A stretch of 64,000 nucleotides of DNA from Methylobacteriaceae bacterium (GCA_947444195.1 CANEZL010000009.1:62001-126000), one strand, 5' to 3'. Positions 46,681 to 58,398 are shown, counted from the stretch's first letter. Translations and numbers: made by a program. The notes: generated from the sequence alone by a model not told the origin.

Positions 46681-47097
46681 ATGGCGCGCTGGCTCTTCAA
46701 ATCCGAACCCTCGACATGGTCCTGGGACCAGCAGGTCGCGGCGGGGGCGGAGGGCACGTTCTGGAACGGGGTCCGCAACCACCTCGCCAAGAAGCAGCTC
46801 ATGGCCATGCAGGTGGGCGAGCAGGGCTTCTTCTACCATTCCAACGAGGGCAAGACCGTCGTCGGGATCGTCGCGGTGATCCGCCCCTACTACCCCGACC
46901 ACACCGACGAGACCGGCCGCTTCGGCATGGTGGACGTGCGCGCCGTGGAGGCGCTGCCGACGCCCGTGACCCTCGACGCCATCAAGGCCGAGTCGGCGCT
47001 GAAGGACATGGTCCTCGTCAACAATTCGCGCCTGTCCGTGCAGCCGGTGAGCGAGGCCGAGTGGGACCTCGTGCGCCGGATGGGCGGGTTGGGCTGA
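46681..47097 (+). CDS. EVE domain protein
   Basis: The 138-aa protein is a single EVE domain (PUA-like fold that binds modified nucleobases). Its family pattern MARWLFKSEPSTWSWDQQ, FWNGVRNHLAKKQLMAMQVGEQGFFYHSNEGK and LVNNSRLSVQPVSEAEW is intact. EVE proteins may read modified DNA or RNA; the role here is unknown. It is convergent with the next gene. Confidence 0.93.
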   Translation: MARWLFKSEPSTWSWDQQVAAGAEGTFWNGVRNHLAKKQLMAMQVGEQGFFYHSNEGKTVVGIVAVIRPYYPDHTDETGRFGMVDVRAVEALPTPVTLDAIKAESALKDMVLVNNSRLSVQPVSEAEWDLVRRMGGLG

Positions 47098-47103
47098 GAA
47101 GCC

Positions 47104-47682
47104 TCACCGGCCCATCGTGTAGAATTCCGCGTTCGGGCGCATGTTGGTGACGTTGGCGAGGCGGTTCGACATGCCGAAGAAGCTCGCGATCGCGGCGATG
47201 TCCCAGATGTCGTCCTGGTCGAAGCCGTGCCCGGCGAGCGTCGCGAAGTCGTCCTCGCCCACGCCCCAGGCGGCTGCGGAGACCTTCACCGCGAAATCCA
47301 GCATCGCCTTCTGGCGCGGCGTGATGTCGGCCTTGCGGTAGTTCACCGCCACCTGATCCGCGATCAGCGGGTCCTTGGCGCGCACGCGCAGGATCGCGCC
47401 GTGGGCGACGACGCAGTACTGGCACTGGTTGAGGTTGCTCGTCGCCACCACGATCATCTCGCGCTCGGCCTTGGTCAGGTTGCCGGGCTTGTCCATGAGC
47501 GCGTCGTGGTAGGCCAGGAAGGCGCGGAACTCGTCGGGGCGGTGGGCGAGCGTCAGGAACACGTTCGGGATGAAGCCGGCCTTCTCCTGCACGGCCAGGA
47601 GGCGGGCGCGGATGTCCTCCGGCATGTCGGCGAGCGCGGGGACGGGAAAGCGGCTGACGGGCGGTTGGGTCGGCTGGTCCAT
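47104..47682 (-). CDS. Peroxidase-related enzyme (AhpD-like)
   Basis: The 192-aa protein has the alkylhydroperoxidase D-type redox motif CQYCVVAHG (C87, C90, H94) and the TIGR01926-like N-terminus SRFPVPALADMPEDIRARLLAVQEKAGFIPNVF. It should reduce peroxides through its thiol pair. ATG 47682 is chosen; a longer reading exists but reads as low-complexity. It stands alone. Confidence 0.9.
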   Translation of the reverse strand: MDQPTQPPVSRFPVPALADMPEDIRARLLAVQEKAGFIPNVFLTLAHRPDEFRAFLAYHDALMDKPGNLTKAEREMIVVATSNLNQCQYCVVAHGAILRVRAKDPLIADQVAVNYRKADITPRQKAMLDFAVKVSAAAWGVGEDDFATLAGHGFDQDDIWDIAAIASFFGMSNRLANVTNMRPNAEFYTMGR

Positions 47683-47777
47683 GGGGGCGCCTCCTGAGCG
47701 GTGCCACCTCATAGCACGGGCGGCCCGCTCGGGGGGCTGCCGGGGTGAATCCGCCAAGGAGGCCAATCCTCGGCGGC

Positions 47778-49313
<1,536 letters not shown>

Positions 49314-49548
49314 CGAACTCTTGAGATACGCATACCGGGGCAGGACCGCCGCGCGTCTGCGCCGATCCCTCCCCGACAATGCGTCCGATATGTTAAGAAC
49401 GGCCTGCCGGATCGCCTCGCATTGTCGCGATCGCCTTCGGTCGCGACCGCCGCGGTCCGTGGCGCCCGCCGCGTGCTGTGCGCAGGCGCACCGCGCGCGG
49501 CGGCCCGCCGGATTACCGCACGGCGGTTCGGAGCAGGGGAACAGGCCG

Positions 49549-50004
49549 ATGCTCAAGCTCACCGTGAACGGCGCCACCCACGAGGTCGATGCCGACCCGG
49601 ACATGCCCCTGCTCTGGGTCCTGCGCGACCGCCTGGACAAGACGGGGACCAAGTACGGCTGCGGCATCGCCCAGTGCGGGGCCTGCACCGTGCATCTCGA
49701 CGGGCAGCCGGCCCGCGCCTGCCAGACCCGGATCGGCGATGTCGGCACGGCCGAGGTCACCACCATCGAGGGCGTCTCGGGCCGGGTGGCCGAGGCGGTC
49801 CGGGGGGCGTGGCGCAAGCTCGACGTGGTGCAGTGCGGCTACTGCCAGTCCGGCCAGATCATGTCGGCGATCGGCCTGCTCGCCGCCAACCCGAAGCCGA
49901 GCGATGCCGACATCGACGGGGCCATGGACGGCAATATCTGCCGCTGCGGCACCTATCAGCGCATCCGCGCCGCCATCCACGAGGCGGCCCGCACCCTCGC
50001 CTGA
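49549..50004 (+). CDS. (2Fe-2S)-binding subunit of molybdenum hydroxylase (IorA-like)
   Basis: This 151-aa protein has a plant-type ferredoxin domain (C38, C43, C46, C58 in [18 protein letters not shown] and PARAC) and a helical second [2Fe-2S] domain (C96, C99, C131, C133 in [11 protein letters not shown] and GNICRCG). It passes electrons from the molybdenum subunit encoded next. It resembles the alpha subunit of isoquinoline 1-oxidoreductase. ATG 49549 is used; a reading upstream runs through unrelated sequence. Confidence 0.94.
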   Translation: MLKLTVNGATHEVDADPDMPLLWVLRDRLDKTGTKYGCGIAQCGACTVHLDGQPARACQTRIGDVGTAEVTTIEGVSGRVAEAVRGAWRKLDVVQCGYCQSGQIMSAIGLLAANPKPSDADIDGAMDGNICRCGTYQRIRAAIHEAARTLA

Positions 50005-50085
50005 GGCCGCCGGAGACCCTGGAGCCGCGGCGCCGCCCGCGGCGCGGGCACATATTCCCCCACACGTCCTGACCGGAGCACATCC

Positions 50086-52290
50086 ATGCTGAAGATCCGT
50101 CAGCCGACGACCGAGCCGCACGCCTCGCGCCGGGCCTTCCTCACGGGGGCCGCCGCCGCGGCCGGCGCCCTGGTGATCGGCTTCCGCCTCGATCTCGGGG
50201 GCGCCCGCGCGGCGGGCGGGCTCGATCCCGCCTCGGTGAAGGCCCAGCCCAACGCCTTCGTGCGCATCGGGGCCGACGACACCGTCACCGTGATCGTGAA
50301 GCATCTCGACATGGGGCAGGGCAACACGACGGGGCTCGCCACCATCCTCGCCGACGAGCTCGACGCCGACTGGTCGCGGGTGCGCACCGAGTTCGCGCCC
50401 GCCGACGCCGCCCTCTACGGCAACCTGCTGATGGGCCCGGTCCAGGGCACCGGCGGCTCGACGGCGATCGCCAATTCCTGGGTCCAGCTGCGCAAGGCGG
50501 GTGCCGCCGCCCGCGAGATGCTGGTGGCCGCCGCCGCCTTCGACTGGCGGGTGCCCGCCGGCCAGATCACCGTCGAGAACGGCGTGGTCCGCCACGGGCC
50601 CACCAACCGGCAGGCCCGCTTCGGCGAGCTCGCGGCCTCCGCCGCGCGGATGCCGGTGCCGCAGGAGCCCCGCCTCAAGGATCCGAGCCAGTGGCGGATG
50701 ATCGGCCAGCGGGTGCCGCGCCTCGACTCGGCCGCCAAGACCGACGGCAGCGCGGTCTACTCCCTCGACATCCGCCGCCCGAACCAAGTGACGGCCGTGG
50801 TCGCCCATCCGCCCCGCTTCGGCGCCACGGTGAAGAGCTTCGACGACGGCGCCGCGCGCCGGGTCGCGGGCGTCCTCGACGTGGTGGCGATTTCCACCGG
50901 CGTCGCCGTGATCGCCCGGGACACCTGGGCGGCGATGAAGGGCCGCGAGGCGCTGGCCGTCACCTGGGACGAGAGCGCGGCGGAGCGCCGCTCCTCCGAC
51001 GCGATCCTGGCCGAGTACCGCGAGAAGGCGAAGGATCCGGGCCTCGTCGCCTCCGAGCGGGGCGATGCCGCGGGCGCGCTCAAGGGCGCGGCGAAGGTGC
51101 TGGAGGCGGAGTTCAGCTTCCCCTACCTCGCGCACGCCGCGATGGAGCCCCTCAACGCCACGATCGAGCGGGCGGGCGACGGCAGCTACGACGTCTATGC
51201 CGGCTGCCAGCTCCAGACCATCGAGCAGGCGGTGATCGCCGCCACGCTCGGCGTCACCGCCGACAAGGTCCGGCTGCACACGCAATGGGCCGGCGGCTCC
51301 TTCGGGCGCCGCGCGACGCCGGGGGCCGACTACCTCGCCGAGGCCGCTACCATCGTGAAGGCGACGGGTGCGAAGGCGCCCGTCCACCTCGTCTGGACCC
51401 GCGAGGACGACATGGCGGGGGGCTACTACCGCCCCACCGTCTACCACAAGGTCCGCGCCGGCCTCGACGCCAGGGGCGGGATCGTGGGCTGGCAGCACGT
51501 CATGGTCGGCAAGTCCATCATGATCGGCTCGCCCTTCGAGGCCATGCTGGTGAAGAACGGCATCGACGGCACCACCGTGGAGGGCGCCTCCGACACGCCC
51601 TACGCGCTGCCCGCCTACCGCTTCGAGGTCCATAACGGGCGCGAGGGCGTGCCGGTCCTGTGGTGGCGCTCGGTCGGCCACACCCACACCGCGCACGCGA
51701 TGGAGGTGATGATCGACGAACTCGCCCACGCGGCCGATGTCGATCCGGTGGCCTACCGCCTCTCGCTCCTCGGGAACGCCCCGCGCCTCGCGGGCGCCCT
51801 GAAGCTCGCCGCGGAGAAGGCGGGCTGGGGCAAGGCGAGCCCCGAGAAGGGCAGGGGCCTGGGCGTCGCCGCCCACCAGTCCTTCGGCTCCTACGTGGGG
51901 ATGGTGGCCGACGTGACGGCGGGTGCGGGCAGCGTGAAGGTGAACCGCATCGTCGCGGCGGTCGATATCGGCGTGGCCGTCAACCCGGACATCGTGCGCG
52001 CCCAGGTCGAGGGGGCGGTCGGGTTCGCGCTCTCCGCCGTGCTGCGCAACCGCGTGACCCTGAAGGACGGCGTGGTGCAGGAGAAGAACTTCGACGCCTA
52101 CGAGCCGACCCGGATGAGCGAGATGCCGGTGGTGGAGGTGCATATCGTGCCGAGCGAGACCGCGCCCACCGGCATCGGCGAGCCCGGCGTGCCGGTGCTG
52201 GCGCCGGCCATCGCCAACGCCGTCTTCGCCGCCACCGGCCAGCGCCTGCGCGCGCTTCCCCTCGATCTCGCCGGCCTCAAGGGCGTGTGA
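50086..52290 (+). CDS. Xanthine dehydrogenase family molybdopterin-binding subunit (IorB-like), Tat-exported
   Basis: The 734-aa protein has a twin-arginine signal ([14 protein letters not shown], about residues 14-27), so the enzyme is likely exported folded with its small subunit. The body has the aldehyde oxidase/xanthine dehydrogenase patterns [51 protein letters not shown], and near the end the catalytic Glu region [26 protein letters not shown]. It would oxidise N-heterocycles or aldehydes; the electron acceptor gene is not present nearby. It follows the iron-sulfur subunit by 81 bp. Confidence 0.94.
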   Translation: MLKIRQPTTEPHASRRAFLTGAAAAAGALVIGFRLDLGGARAAGGLDPASVKAQPNAFVRIGADDTVTVIVKHLDMGQGNTTGLATILADELDADWSRVRTEFAPADAALYGNLLMGPVQGTGGSTAIANSWVQLRKAGAAAREMLVAAAAFDWRVPAGQITVENGVVRHGPTNRQARFGELAASAARMPVPQEPRLKDPSQWRMIGQRVPRLDSAAKTDGSAVYSLDIRRPNQVTAVVAHPPRFGATVKSFDDGAARRVAGVLDVVAISTGVAVIARDTWAAMKGREALAVTWDESAAERRSSDAILAEYREKAKDPGLVASERGDAAGALKGAAKVLEAEFSFPYLAHAAMEPLNATIERAGDGSYDVYAGCQLQTIEQAVIAATLGVTADKVRLHTQWAGGSFGRRATPGADYLAEAATIVKATGAKAPVHLVWTREDDMAGGYYRPTVYHKVRAGLDARGGIVGWQHVMVGKSIMIGSPFEAMLVKNGIDGTTVEGASDTPYALPAYRFEVHNGREGVPVLWWRSVGHTHTAHAMEVMIDELAHAADVDPVAYRLSLLGNAPRLAGALKLAAEKAGWGKASPEKGRGLGVAAHQSFGSYVGMVADVTAGAGSVKVNRIVAAVDIGVAVNPDIVRAQVEGAVGFALSAVLRNRVTLKDGVVQEKNFDAYEPTRMSEMPVVEVHIVPSETAPTGIGEPGVPVLAPAIANAVFAATGQRLRALPLDLAGLKGV

Positions 52291-52446
52291 TATTTCGCAC
52301 AGCGCCCGGTTTCAGCGGGATCTACAAAGGTCCCTAGCCTCCCAAGGCTTTCGAGACCCCAGGACTTTCCACGGCGTGACCCTCCCGGTCGCGCCGTTTT
52401 CTTTGGGTCTGGTCCGGGGCGGCCGGCCATCCCATCTCGCGGGGGC

Positions 52447-53115
52447 ATGAGCCTTCCCGCACCGACCTTCGACGAGACCGCCGCGCGTCTGCGCGCCTGC
52501 CGGATCTGCCGGGACAGCCCCCTCTACGGACCGCCCCTGCCGCAGGAGCCGCGCCCCATCGTGCAGGGCTCGGCGACGGCCCGGCTCTGCATCGCGAGCC
52601 AGGCCCCCGGCACGCGCGCCAACCGCTCGGGAAAGCCGTTCTCCGATCCCTCCGGCGTCCGTCTGCGGTCCTGGCTCGGCCTCGACGAGGCCGCCTTCTA
52701 CGATCCCGCCCGCGTCGCCATCGTGCCGATGGGCTCGTGCTTTCCCGGCCTCGACGCCAAGGGCGGCGACCGGCCCCCGCGCCGGGAATGCGCGGAACGC
52801 TGGCGCGGCGAATTGTTCGCCGGATTGCCGGACCTCGCGCTGATCCTCGTCATCGGCCAGTACGCGCAGGCTTGGCACCTCGGCAGGATGCCGGGCGGCC
52901 TCACCGGCACGGTGCGCGGCTGGCGCACGATCCTGGGGGCGGAGCGGCGCCCGCGGGTGCTGCCGCTGCCCCATCCCTCCTGGCGCAACAACGGCTGGCT
53001 CAAGCGCGAGCCCTGGTTCGAGAGCGAGCTCCTCCCGGTGCTGAAGGCGGAGGTGGCCCGGGTGATGGGCGGGGCGCAGGCCCGTGGGGACGCGGTCTCC
53101 CTCCGCATTGACTGA
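52447..53115 (+). CDS. Uracil-DNA glycosylase family protein
   Basis: The 222-aa protein has the family 4/5-like UDG fold. Seen are an N-terminal Cys pair (CRICRDS), the motif near [19 protein letters not shown], the GxxPxxxPH-type [24 protein letters not shown] and the helical core. Family 4 proteins use four Cys for a 4Fe-4S cluster; here only two Cys are visible in that region, so the cluster may be absent. It could remove uracil or act in other base repair. It lies just before pyrF. Confidence 0.82.
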   Translation: MSLPAPTFDETAARLRACRICRDSPLYGPPLPQEPRPIVQGSATARLCIASQAPGTRANRSGKPFSDPSGVRLRSWLGLDEAAFYDPARVAIVPMGSCFPGLDAKGGDRPPRRECAERWRGELFAGLPDLALILVIGQYAQAWHLGRMPGGLTGTVRGWRTILGAERRPRVLPLPHPSWRNNGWLKREPWFESELLPVLKAEVARVMGGAQARGDAVSLRID

Positions 53116-53158
53116 CGGCGGCGCCCGCGCGATGCCTCGGTCGTCCTCCGGAGAGCGC

Positions 53159-53857
53159 ATGAGCCCGATCACCGACCCGCGCGACCGCCTGATCGTCGCC
53201 CTCGACATCGCGGACGTCGCCGCCGCCCGCGCCCTCGTGGAGCGGATCGGGGACGCCGCGACCTTCTACAAGATCGGCTACCGGCTCGGGTACAACGGCG
53301 GCCTCGGCTTCGCCCGCGAGCTGGTGGAGCGCGGCCTCAAGGTCTTCCTCGACCTCAAGCTGCACGACATCGGCAACACCGTGGAGGAGGGCGTGCGCTC
53401 CGTGGCCGGGCTCGGGGCGCGCTTCCTCACGGTGCACGCCTATCCGCAGACCATGCGCGCGGCCGTGCGCGGGCGGCAGGGCGACCTCGGGATCCTGGCG
53501 GTCACGGTGCTGACCTCCTACGACGAGGCGGACGCGGCGGAAGCGGGCTACGCGCTCCCCGTGAGCGAGCTGGTGGCCAAGCGCTCGGAGCAGGCCCGCG
53601 ACATCGGCATCGACGGCATCGTCTGCAGCGCCCAGGAAGCGCGGGCGGTCCGCGGGGTGATCGGCCCCGACCGCCTGATCGTGACCCCCGGCATCCGCCC
53701 GGCCGGCTCCGATCTCACCGACCAGAAGCGGGTGATGACGCCGGCCGAGGCCCGCATCGCCGGCATCGACCACGTGGTCGTCGGCCGCCCGATCACCGGC
53801 GCCGCCGACCCGCGGGCCGCGGCCCGCGCGATCGTCACCGAGATGGAGCAGGCGTGA
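53159..53857 (+). CDS. pyrF: Orotidine 5'-phosphate decarboxylase
   Basis: PyrF makes UMP in the last step of pyrimidine synthesis. The catalytic [13 protein letters not shown] (D65, K67, D70) is clear, and the other conserved loops VTPGIRPAG and [12 protein letters not shown] are present, in 232 aa. ATG 53159 follows GGAGAG. It overlaps the next gene by one base (TGATG). The dihydroorotase gene 3.2 kb downstream belongs to the same pathway. Confidence 0.97.
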   Translation: MSPITDPRDRLIVALDIADVAAARALVERIGDAATFYKIGYRLGYNGGLGFARELVERGLKVFLDLKLHDIGNTVEEGVRSVAGLGARFLTVHAYPQTMRAAVRGRQGDLGILAVTVLTSYDEADAAEAGYALPVSELVAKRSEQARDIGIDGIVCSAQEARAVRGVIGPDRLIVTPGIRPAGSDLTDQKRVMTPAEARIAGIDHVVVGRPITGAADPRAAARAIVTEMEQA

Positions 53858-54201
53858 TGGCCAGAGGCTACTGGATCGTCCGGGTCGATGTCCTCGATCC
53901 GGAGGCCTACAAGATCTATGCGGCGGCCAACGGCGCGGCGCTCGCCAAGTACGGCGCCCGCTTCCTCGTGCGCGCCGGCGCCTTCGAGGCGGTGGCCGGC
54001 ACGGCCCGGGCCCGCAACGTGGTGCTGGAATTCCCGAGCTACGAGGCGGCGCTGGCCTGCTGGAACTCGGACCTCTACCAGGAGGCGCGCGCCAAGCAGA
54101 AGGGCGCCGTCGAATCCGACATCGTCATCATCGCGGGCTACGAGGGCGCCCAGCCCTCCGCCGCCGAGCCGCCCCCCGCCGACGTTCCGGCCTCCGAATA
54201 G
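53857..54201 (+). CDS. DUF1330 family protein
   Basis: This 114-aa protein has the DUF1330 ferredoxin-like fold: [41 protein letters not shown], then RNVVLEFPSYEAALACWNSDLYQEA. The function is unknown. ATG 53857 overlaps the pyrF stop by one base; GTG 53854 is the alternative. The tail is Pro/Ala-rich (residues 100-114). Confidence 0.88.
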   Translation: MARGYWIVRVDVLDPEAYKIYAAANGAALAKYGARFLVRAGAFEAVAGTARARNVVLEFPSYEAALACWNSDLYQEARAKQKGAVESDIVIIAGYEGAQPSAAEPPPADVPASE

Positions 54202-54230
54202 CGCCTTCGCCGGCGCTCGGGCATCGCCTG

Positions 54231-54270
54231 TCTCCGAAAGCCGGCAACCATCTTCCGGGACGATGCTCTA
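54231..54270 (+). repeat. Family-D repeat, copy 2
   Basis: This copy has CCGAAAGCCGGCAACCATCT, CGGGACGATGCTCTA and matches 18471-18510. On the minus strand its first triplet (TAG) is the stop codon of the TetR gene. Confidence 0.75.
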
Positions 54271-54888
54271 CGGCCGCAGGCTCCGGAGCACGAAGTCGAT
54301 CATCTGGTCGAGGCTCGGCTCCGGCATCTGCGGGAGCTGGCTCACCAGCAGCGGATGGGTGTGGCGCACGATCGCGGCCTGGATGCAGCGCGCGGTGACC
54401 GCCGGATCCGCGGCGGCGAACTCCCCCGTTCCCACGCCGTCGCGCAGGATGCGCTCGAAGACGGCGGCGATCCGGTCGACATGGTGGCGGCAGACCTCCC
54501 AGCTCTCGCCCATGGCCGCCTCGATCATCTCGTGGATACGGGGGTAGCCGTTCCAGCGGCCCGACGTGTCCCGATGCAGGGCGGCGATGGAGTTGCGCAG
54601 CCGCGCCTCCGCCGAGAGACCCGGCGCGTCGGCCATCTTCATGAGCAGCGCCTCGATCTCCCCGGTGACGCGCTCGACCACGGCCTCGTTGATCGCCTTC
54701 TTCGAATCGAAGAAGCGGTAGACGTTGGCCGGGCTCATCTTCAGGGTCTTGGCGATGTCGGCGACCGTGGTCTTCTGGTAGCCGATCTCGCGGAACGAGC
54801 GCTCCGCCACCGCGAGGATGCGGCAGCGGGTGGTGGGCGCGCTCTCCTCGGAAAGCTCTGGTTCGAGAATCTGGGGGTCCGAGGACAT
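54268..54888 (-). CDS. TetR family transcriptional regulator
   Basis: The 206-aa protein has the TetR HTH (SFREIGYQKTTVADIAKTLKMSPANVYRFFDSKKAINEAV, about residues 31-70) and a C-terminal domain with HTHPLLVSQLPQMPEPSLDQMIDFVLRSL. The ligand is unknown. ATG 54888 is chosen by the usual spacing to the HTH. It ends in a family-D repeat. No obvious operator palindrome is seen upstream. Confidence 0.9.
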   Translation of the reverse strand: MSSDPQILEPELSEESAPTTRCRILAVAERSFREIGYQKTTVADIAKTLKMSPANVYRFFDSKKAINEAVVERVTGEIEALLMKMADAPGLSAEARLRNSIAALHRDTSGRWNGYPRIHEMIEAAMGESWEVCRHHVDRIAAVFERILRDGVGTGEFAAADPAVTARCIQAAIVRHTHPLLVSQLPQMPEPSLDQMIDFVLRSLRP

Positions 54889-55714
54889 TGGGGTTCGAGA
54901 GGGTGTTGGCGGGGCGCGCGGCTGTCCACAGACGCGGTGCGTGGAGACTTGGTTCCTGCTACGGCATCGTGCCCGCATCCGTCAAAAGCGGCGGGCGCCA
55001 CGCGAACTGACAGGCATTACCGTCGGGTGGCGGAAAAGTTCGGGCTGGGCGGGTGGTGCGAGCGGTGGCAGGGCGCACAGACCCCGCCTGAGGTCTCCTG
55101 GCCGACATCGGGATTCGGAGAGCGGTCTCGCCGCCGTCACCTGGGCCGGCCGTCCCGTTTCGCGGGCCGGTGAGGTCTCGGACGGCCCGTCGCGGTCCCA
55201 ACCGGGGGCGCTTGGTCCATCCCATGCGAGCGGGCCACGGTCGATCGTCCCAGGGCGGCGGCTCACCATCCGCTCCAGCCCGTTCGAGCTCTCGTCAGGA
55301 TATCGAGCCCGCGCCTCGGCGGGCAGCTGCGGACCTTCCCGGTGCGGGCAAAGCGAACGTCGATGCCGCCACTCCGCCATCCCAGAGCCGCGCAGCGGAG
55401 CCTGGGATCCATTGCCACCGAAGCGACCGGATGGAGGAACGCGGTATTCCCGGGATGCACGCGCCGCGCTTGCCCGCGGGTCTGAACCCGCTCGGCGACC
55501 GCTTCGAGAGGACGGTGGATGATATCGCCCGTCGCTGCGGAGGCGCGGAAATTTTTCCGGCTCGCTCAAAGCCCCTCGGCTTGTCCAACCCTTCTCCAGA
55601 GAGAGGGGACTGTGTCCCGCCGCGGAGACGAGACGACGTGCCGCCGTCCCAGCCTGTCCAGCCGCGAGCCGGCGGGCAGACCGCCCGTAGCCGATGCGGC
55701 GAACCCTCTTGGGC
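54889..55714. other. 826-bp stretch without a convincing gene
   Basis: Open frames exist on both strands but their translations are arginine/proline/serine-rich, lack conserved motifs and match no family I know. One hairpin ATCCCAG/CTGGGAT (55379-55408, with a GCCGC/GCGG inner part) is present. It may be decayed coding sequence, a structured RNA, or a promoter region for the gene at 54268. It is the longest gap in the window. Confidence 0.5.
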
Positions 55715-55912
55715 TCAGGAGCCGAACTGCGAGCCGAGCTGTTCGAGATATTCCGCCAGATCGAGTCCGCCGACGCGCTTGCCGTAGTCGAAGCGCTGTC
55801 CCTGGCGGATGTCCACGCTGGCCTCGCGGGTCGTCAGCGTGAAGGGCCGCACGCAGACCCACGCCCCGTCGGTGCGATGCTCGAAGTAACCGAGGATGTC
55901 GTGCTTGGCCAT
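55715..55912 (-). CDS. Small hypothetical protein (65 aa)
   Basis: The protein reads MAKHDILGYFEHRTDGAWVC, a QGQRFDYGKRVGGLDLAEYLEQ stretch and ends QFGS. The composition is balanced, unlike the shadows around it, so I call it a gene. It has no signal peptide. ATG 55912 is used. No family is recognised. Confidence 0.65.
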   Translation of the reverse strand: MAKHDILGYFEHRTDGAWVCVRPFTLTTREASVDIRQGQRFDYGKRVGGLDLAEYLEQLGSQFGS

Positions 55913-56008
55913 GCCTGTCCCCGAACCTGAAACCAGGGACATAACGGGCCGGGAGGATCTTGGTTCACCTGTATTCGATGCGGCACTGCACCAAAGGGCC
56001 GCACCCCC

Positions 56009-56866
56009 TCAGGCCGCAGGGGCGTCGGCGCCCGCGGGCATGGCGAAACCGGCATAGGCCGGGCGAGCCAGGGCCACGGATCCGTCGCCCGCCCGCAGGA
56101 TCTCGCCGGCCGCCAGCGCGTCGCCGAGGCGGTCGAGCCGGACCAGGGCGAGGCCCCGGTCCCCCGCCGCGCCCCCTGTGGTGCCGAGCACCCGGCCCGC
56201 GGCGGTGATCTCCGTGCCCGGCGCCGGGGCGGTGCCCTCGGGATAATGGGCGGCGAGCAGCCGGGTGCGCGCCGTGCCGCGGTGCTGCATGCGCGAGACG
56301 ACCTCCTGGCCGACATAGCAGCCCTTACGGAAATCGACGCCGCCGAGCTGGTCCATCAGCGCCTCGTGCGGGAAGGCGTCGGCGAAGGGGAAGTCGCGTC
56401 CGCCCTCGGGCACGGCGAGGCCGATGCGGTGGGCGTGGTAATCCTCCGCCGAGGCGTCCGCCGAGAAGGCACCCTCCGCGGCGTAGAGGCGCACGCCGAG
56501 TTCGGGGACGCGCCCGTCCGTCACGCGCGCCACCTCGGCGGCGGTGGCCGCTCCGTCCCAGGCGGCGGCCACCGCGACGGTCGGGTCGGCGGCGATGTCG
56601 ATCTTGGCGCGGAGCCGGTAGAGGACGAGACGCTTGGCGAGCCCCGCGGCCTGCGCGGCGGCGCAATCCAGGCGGAAGCCGTCCGGCAGCCGCGAGATCA
56701 GGAAATCGAACAGGATCTTGCCCTGCGGCGACAGCAGGGCGCCGAGCCGCGCCTCGCCCTCGGGGAGGGCGGTGACGTTGCAGGTGATCACCCCCTGGAG
56801 CAGCTCGCCCGCATCCGCCCCCGTGAGCGTGACCAGGGCCCGGTCCGGCAGAAGCGCGATCGGCAT
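56009..56866 (-). CDS. ygfZ: YgfZ/GcvT-like folate-binding protein
   Basis: YgfZ uses tetrahydrofolate to help keep iron-sulfur enzymes active. The 285-aa protein has the hallmark KGCYVGQE (residues 181-188) with VSRMQHRG after it, and the GcvT-like first domain (LSPQGKILFDFLISRL). ATG 56866 has AGGAG about eight bases upstream. It is divergent from the dihydroorotase gene. An iron-sulfur client is encoded at 49549. Confidence 0.95.
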   Translation of the reverse strand: MPIALLPDRALVTLTGADAGELLQGVITCNVTALPEGEARLGALLSPQGKILFDFLISRLPDGFRLDCAAAQAAGLAKRLVLYRLRAKIDIAADPTVAVAAAWDGAATAAEVARVTDGRVPELGVRLYAAEGAFSADASAEDYHAHRIGLAVPEGGRDFPFADAFPHEALMDQLGGVDFRKGCYVGQEVVSRMQHRGTARTRLLAAHYPEGTAPAPGTEITAAGRVLGTTGGAAGDRGLALVRLDRLGDALAAGEILRAGDGSVALARPAYAGFAMPAGADAPAA

Positions 56867-57049
56867 GGAGATCTCCTGGAGCGTCGTTCCGGGCGGCGGT
56901 TGCCGTCTGGCCTGACGATGCGAAGCGGGAAACGCGGCGCGCCGGATCCGGGACCCGGCACCGCGCGCTCGGTGCCCGCCGGGCTTGGCACGGCGGGCAG
57001 GCGTGACATAAGCCCCGCACGGGACCGCCTCAACCGTCGGGAGCGCTTC

Positions 57050-58384
57050 ATGGACCAGCCCTTCGACCTCGTGCTCGCCGGCGGCACGCTGGTGAACCAG
57101 GACGGCGCGCACGCGGCCGATCTCGGCATCCGCGGGGGCCGCGTCGCGGCGATCGGCGATCTCGCGGGCAGGCCCGCCGCCGAGCGGCAGGACTGCACCG
57201 GCCTCCACCTCCTGCCCGGCGTCATCGACAGCCAGGTGCATTTCCGCGAGCCCGGCCTCGACCACAAGGAGGATCTCGAATCGGGCTCGCGCGCCGCGGT
57301 GATGGGCGGCGTGACCGCGGTGTTCGAGATGCCGAACACCAACCCGCTCACCACCAGCCGCGAGACGCTCGCCGACAAGGTGGCCCGCGCCCACCACCGC
57401 ATGCACTGCGACTTCGCCTTCTGGGTCGGCGGCACGCACGAGAACGCCGGCGCGGTCGCCGAGCTGGAGCGGCTGCCGGGGGCTGCCGGGATCAAGGTCT
57501 TCGTGGGCTCCTCCACCGGCGCGCTGCTGGTCGAGGACGATGCGGGCGTGCGCGCGATCCTGAAGAACATCCGCCGCCGCGCCGCCTTCCACGCGGAGGA
57601 CGAGCCGATGCTGCGGGCGCGCAAGGATCTCCGGGTGCCGGGCGATCCCGCCTCGCACCCGGTCTGGCGCTCGCCGGAGGCGGCGCTGAAGGCGACGCAG
57701 CGCCTCGTGGCGCTCGCCCACGAGACGGGGGCGCGCATCCACATCCTGCACATCTCCACGGAGGAGGAGATGGCGTTCCTGGCCGAGCACAAGGACGTGG
57801 CGAGCTGCGAGGTCACGCCCCACCACCTCACCCTCGACGGGACGGAGGCCTATGCGAGGCTCGGCACCCTGGTGCAGATGAACCCGCCCGTGCGCGACGC
57901 CGCGCACCGCGCCGGGATCTGGCACGGGCTCAGCCAGGGCGTCGCCGACGTCCTCGGCTCGGACCACGCGCCCCACACCCTGGAGGAGAAGGCCAAGCCC
58001 TACCCGGATTCGCCCTCGGGCATGACCGGCGTGCAGACCCTGGTGCCGATGATGCTCGACCACGTGGCGGCGGGCCGGCTCTCCCTCGCCCGTTTCGTGG
58101 ACCTCACCAGCGCCGGCCCCAAGCGCCTGTTCGGCATCGCGCGGAAGGGCCGCCTCGCGGTGGGCTACGACGCCGACGTGACCGTGGTGGACCTCAAGCG
58201 CCGCGAGATGATCCGCAACGGCTGGATCGCCTCGAAATGCGGCTGGACGCCCTATGACGGCGTCACCGTCACCGGCTGGCCGGTGGGCACCGTGGTGCGC
58301 GGCGCCCGCGTGATGTGGGAGGGAGCCCTCACGGCGCCGTCCCGCGGCGAGGCCGTGGTGTTCGAGGAGGCGCTCGCCGGATAG
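57050..58384 (+). CDS. pyrC: Dihydroorotase, type I-like
   Basis: This 444-aa amidohydrolase closes carbamoyl-aspartate to dihydroorotate. The conserved HxH metal site reads DSQVHFREPG (Q62 in place of the first His, H64 kept). The carboxylated Lys lies in AGIKVFVGSS, His residues are in HILHIST and TPHHL, and the Asp is in LGSDHAPHT. Length and C-terminus (FEEALAG) fit the alphaproteobacterial form. The Q62 change is the one oddity. Confidence 0.93.
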   Translation: MDQPFDLVLAGGTLVNQDGAHAADLGIRGGRVAAIGDLAGRPAAERQDCTGLHLLPGVIDSQVHFREPGLDHKEDLESGSRAAVMGGVTAVFEMPNTNPLTTSRETLADKVARAHHRMHCDFAFWVGGTHENAGAVAELERLPGAAGIKVFVGSSTGALLVEDDAGVRAILKNIRRRAAFHAEDEPMLRARKDLRVPGDPASHPVWRSPEAALKATQRLVALAHETGARIHILHISTEEEMAFLAEHKDVASCEVTPHHLTLDGTEAYARLGTLVQMNPPVRDAAHRAGIWHGLSQGVADVLGSDHAPHTLEEKAKPYPDSPSGMTGVQTLVPMMLDHVAAGRLSLARFVDLTSAGPKRLFGIARKGRLAVGYDADVTVVDLKRREMIRNGWIASKCGWTPYDGVTVTGWPVGTVVRGARVMWEGALTAPSRGEAVVFEEALAG

Positions 58385-58398
58385 GCGGCCCCGAAAGG

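Noticed and set aside
54818..55787. Overlapping open frames in the 54889-55714 gap as protein genes
   Set aside because: The translations are low-complexity and lack any hydrophobic core or motif pattern, so I left the gap as unexplained rather than naming a gene.
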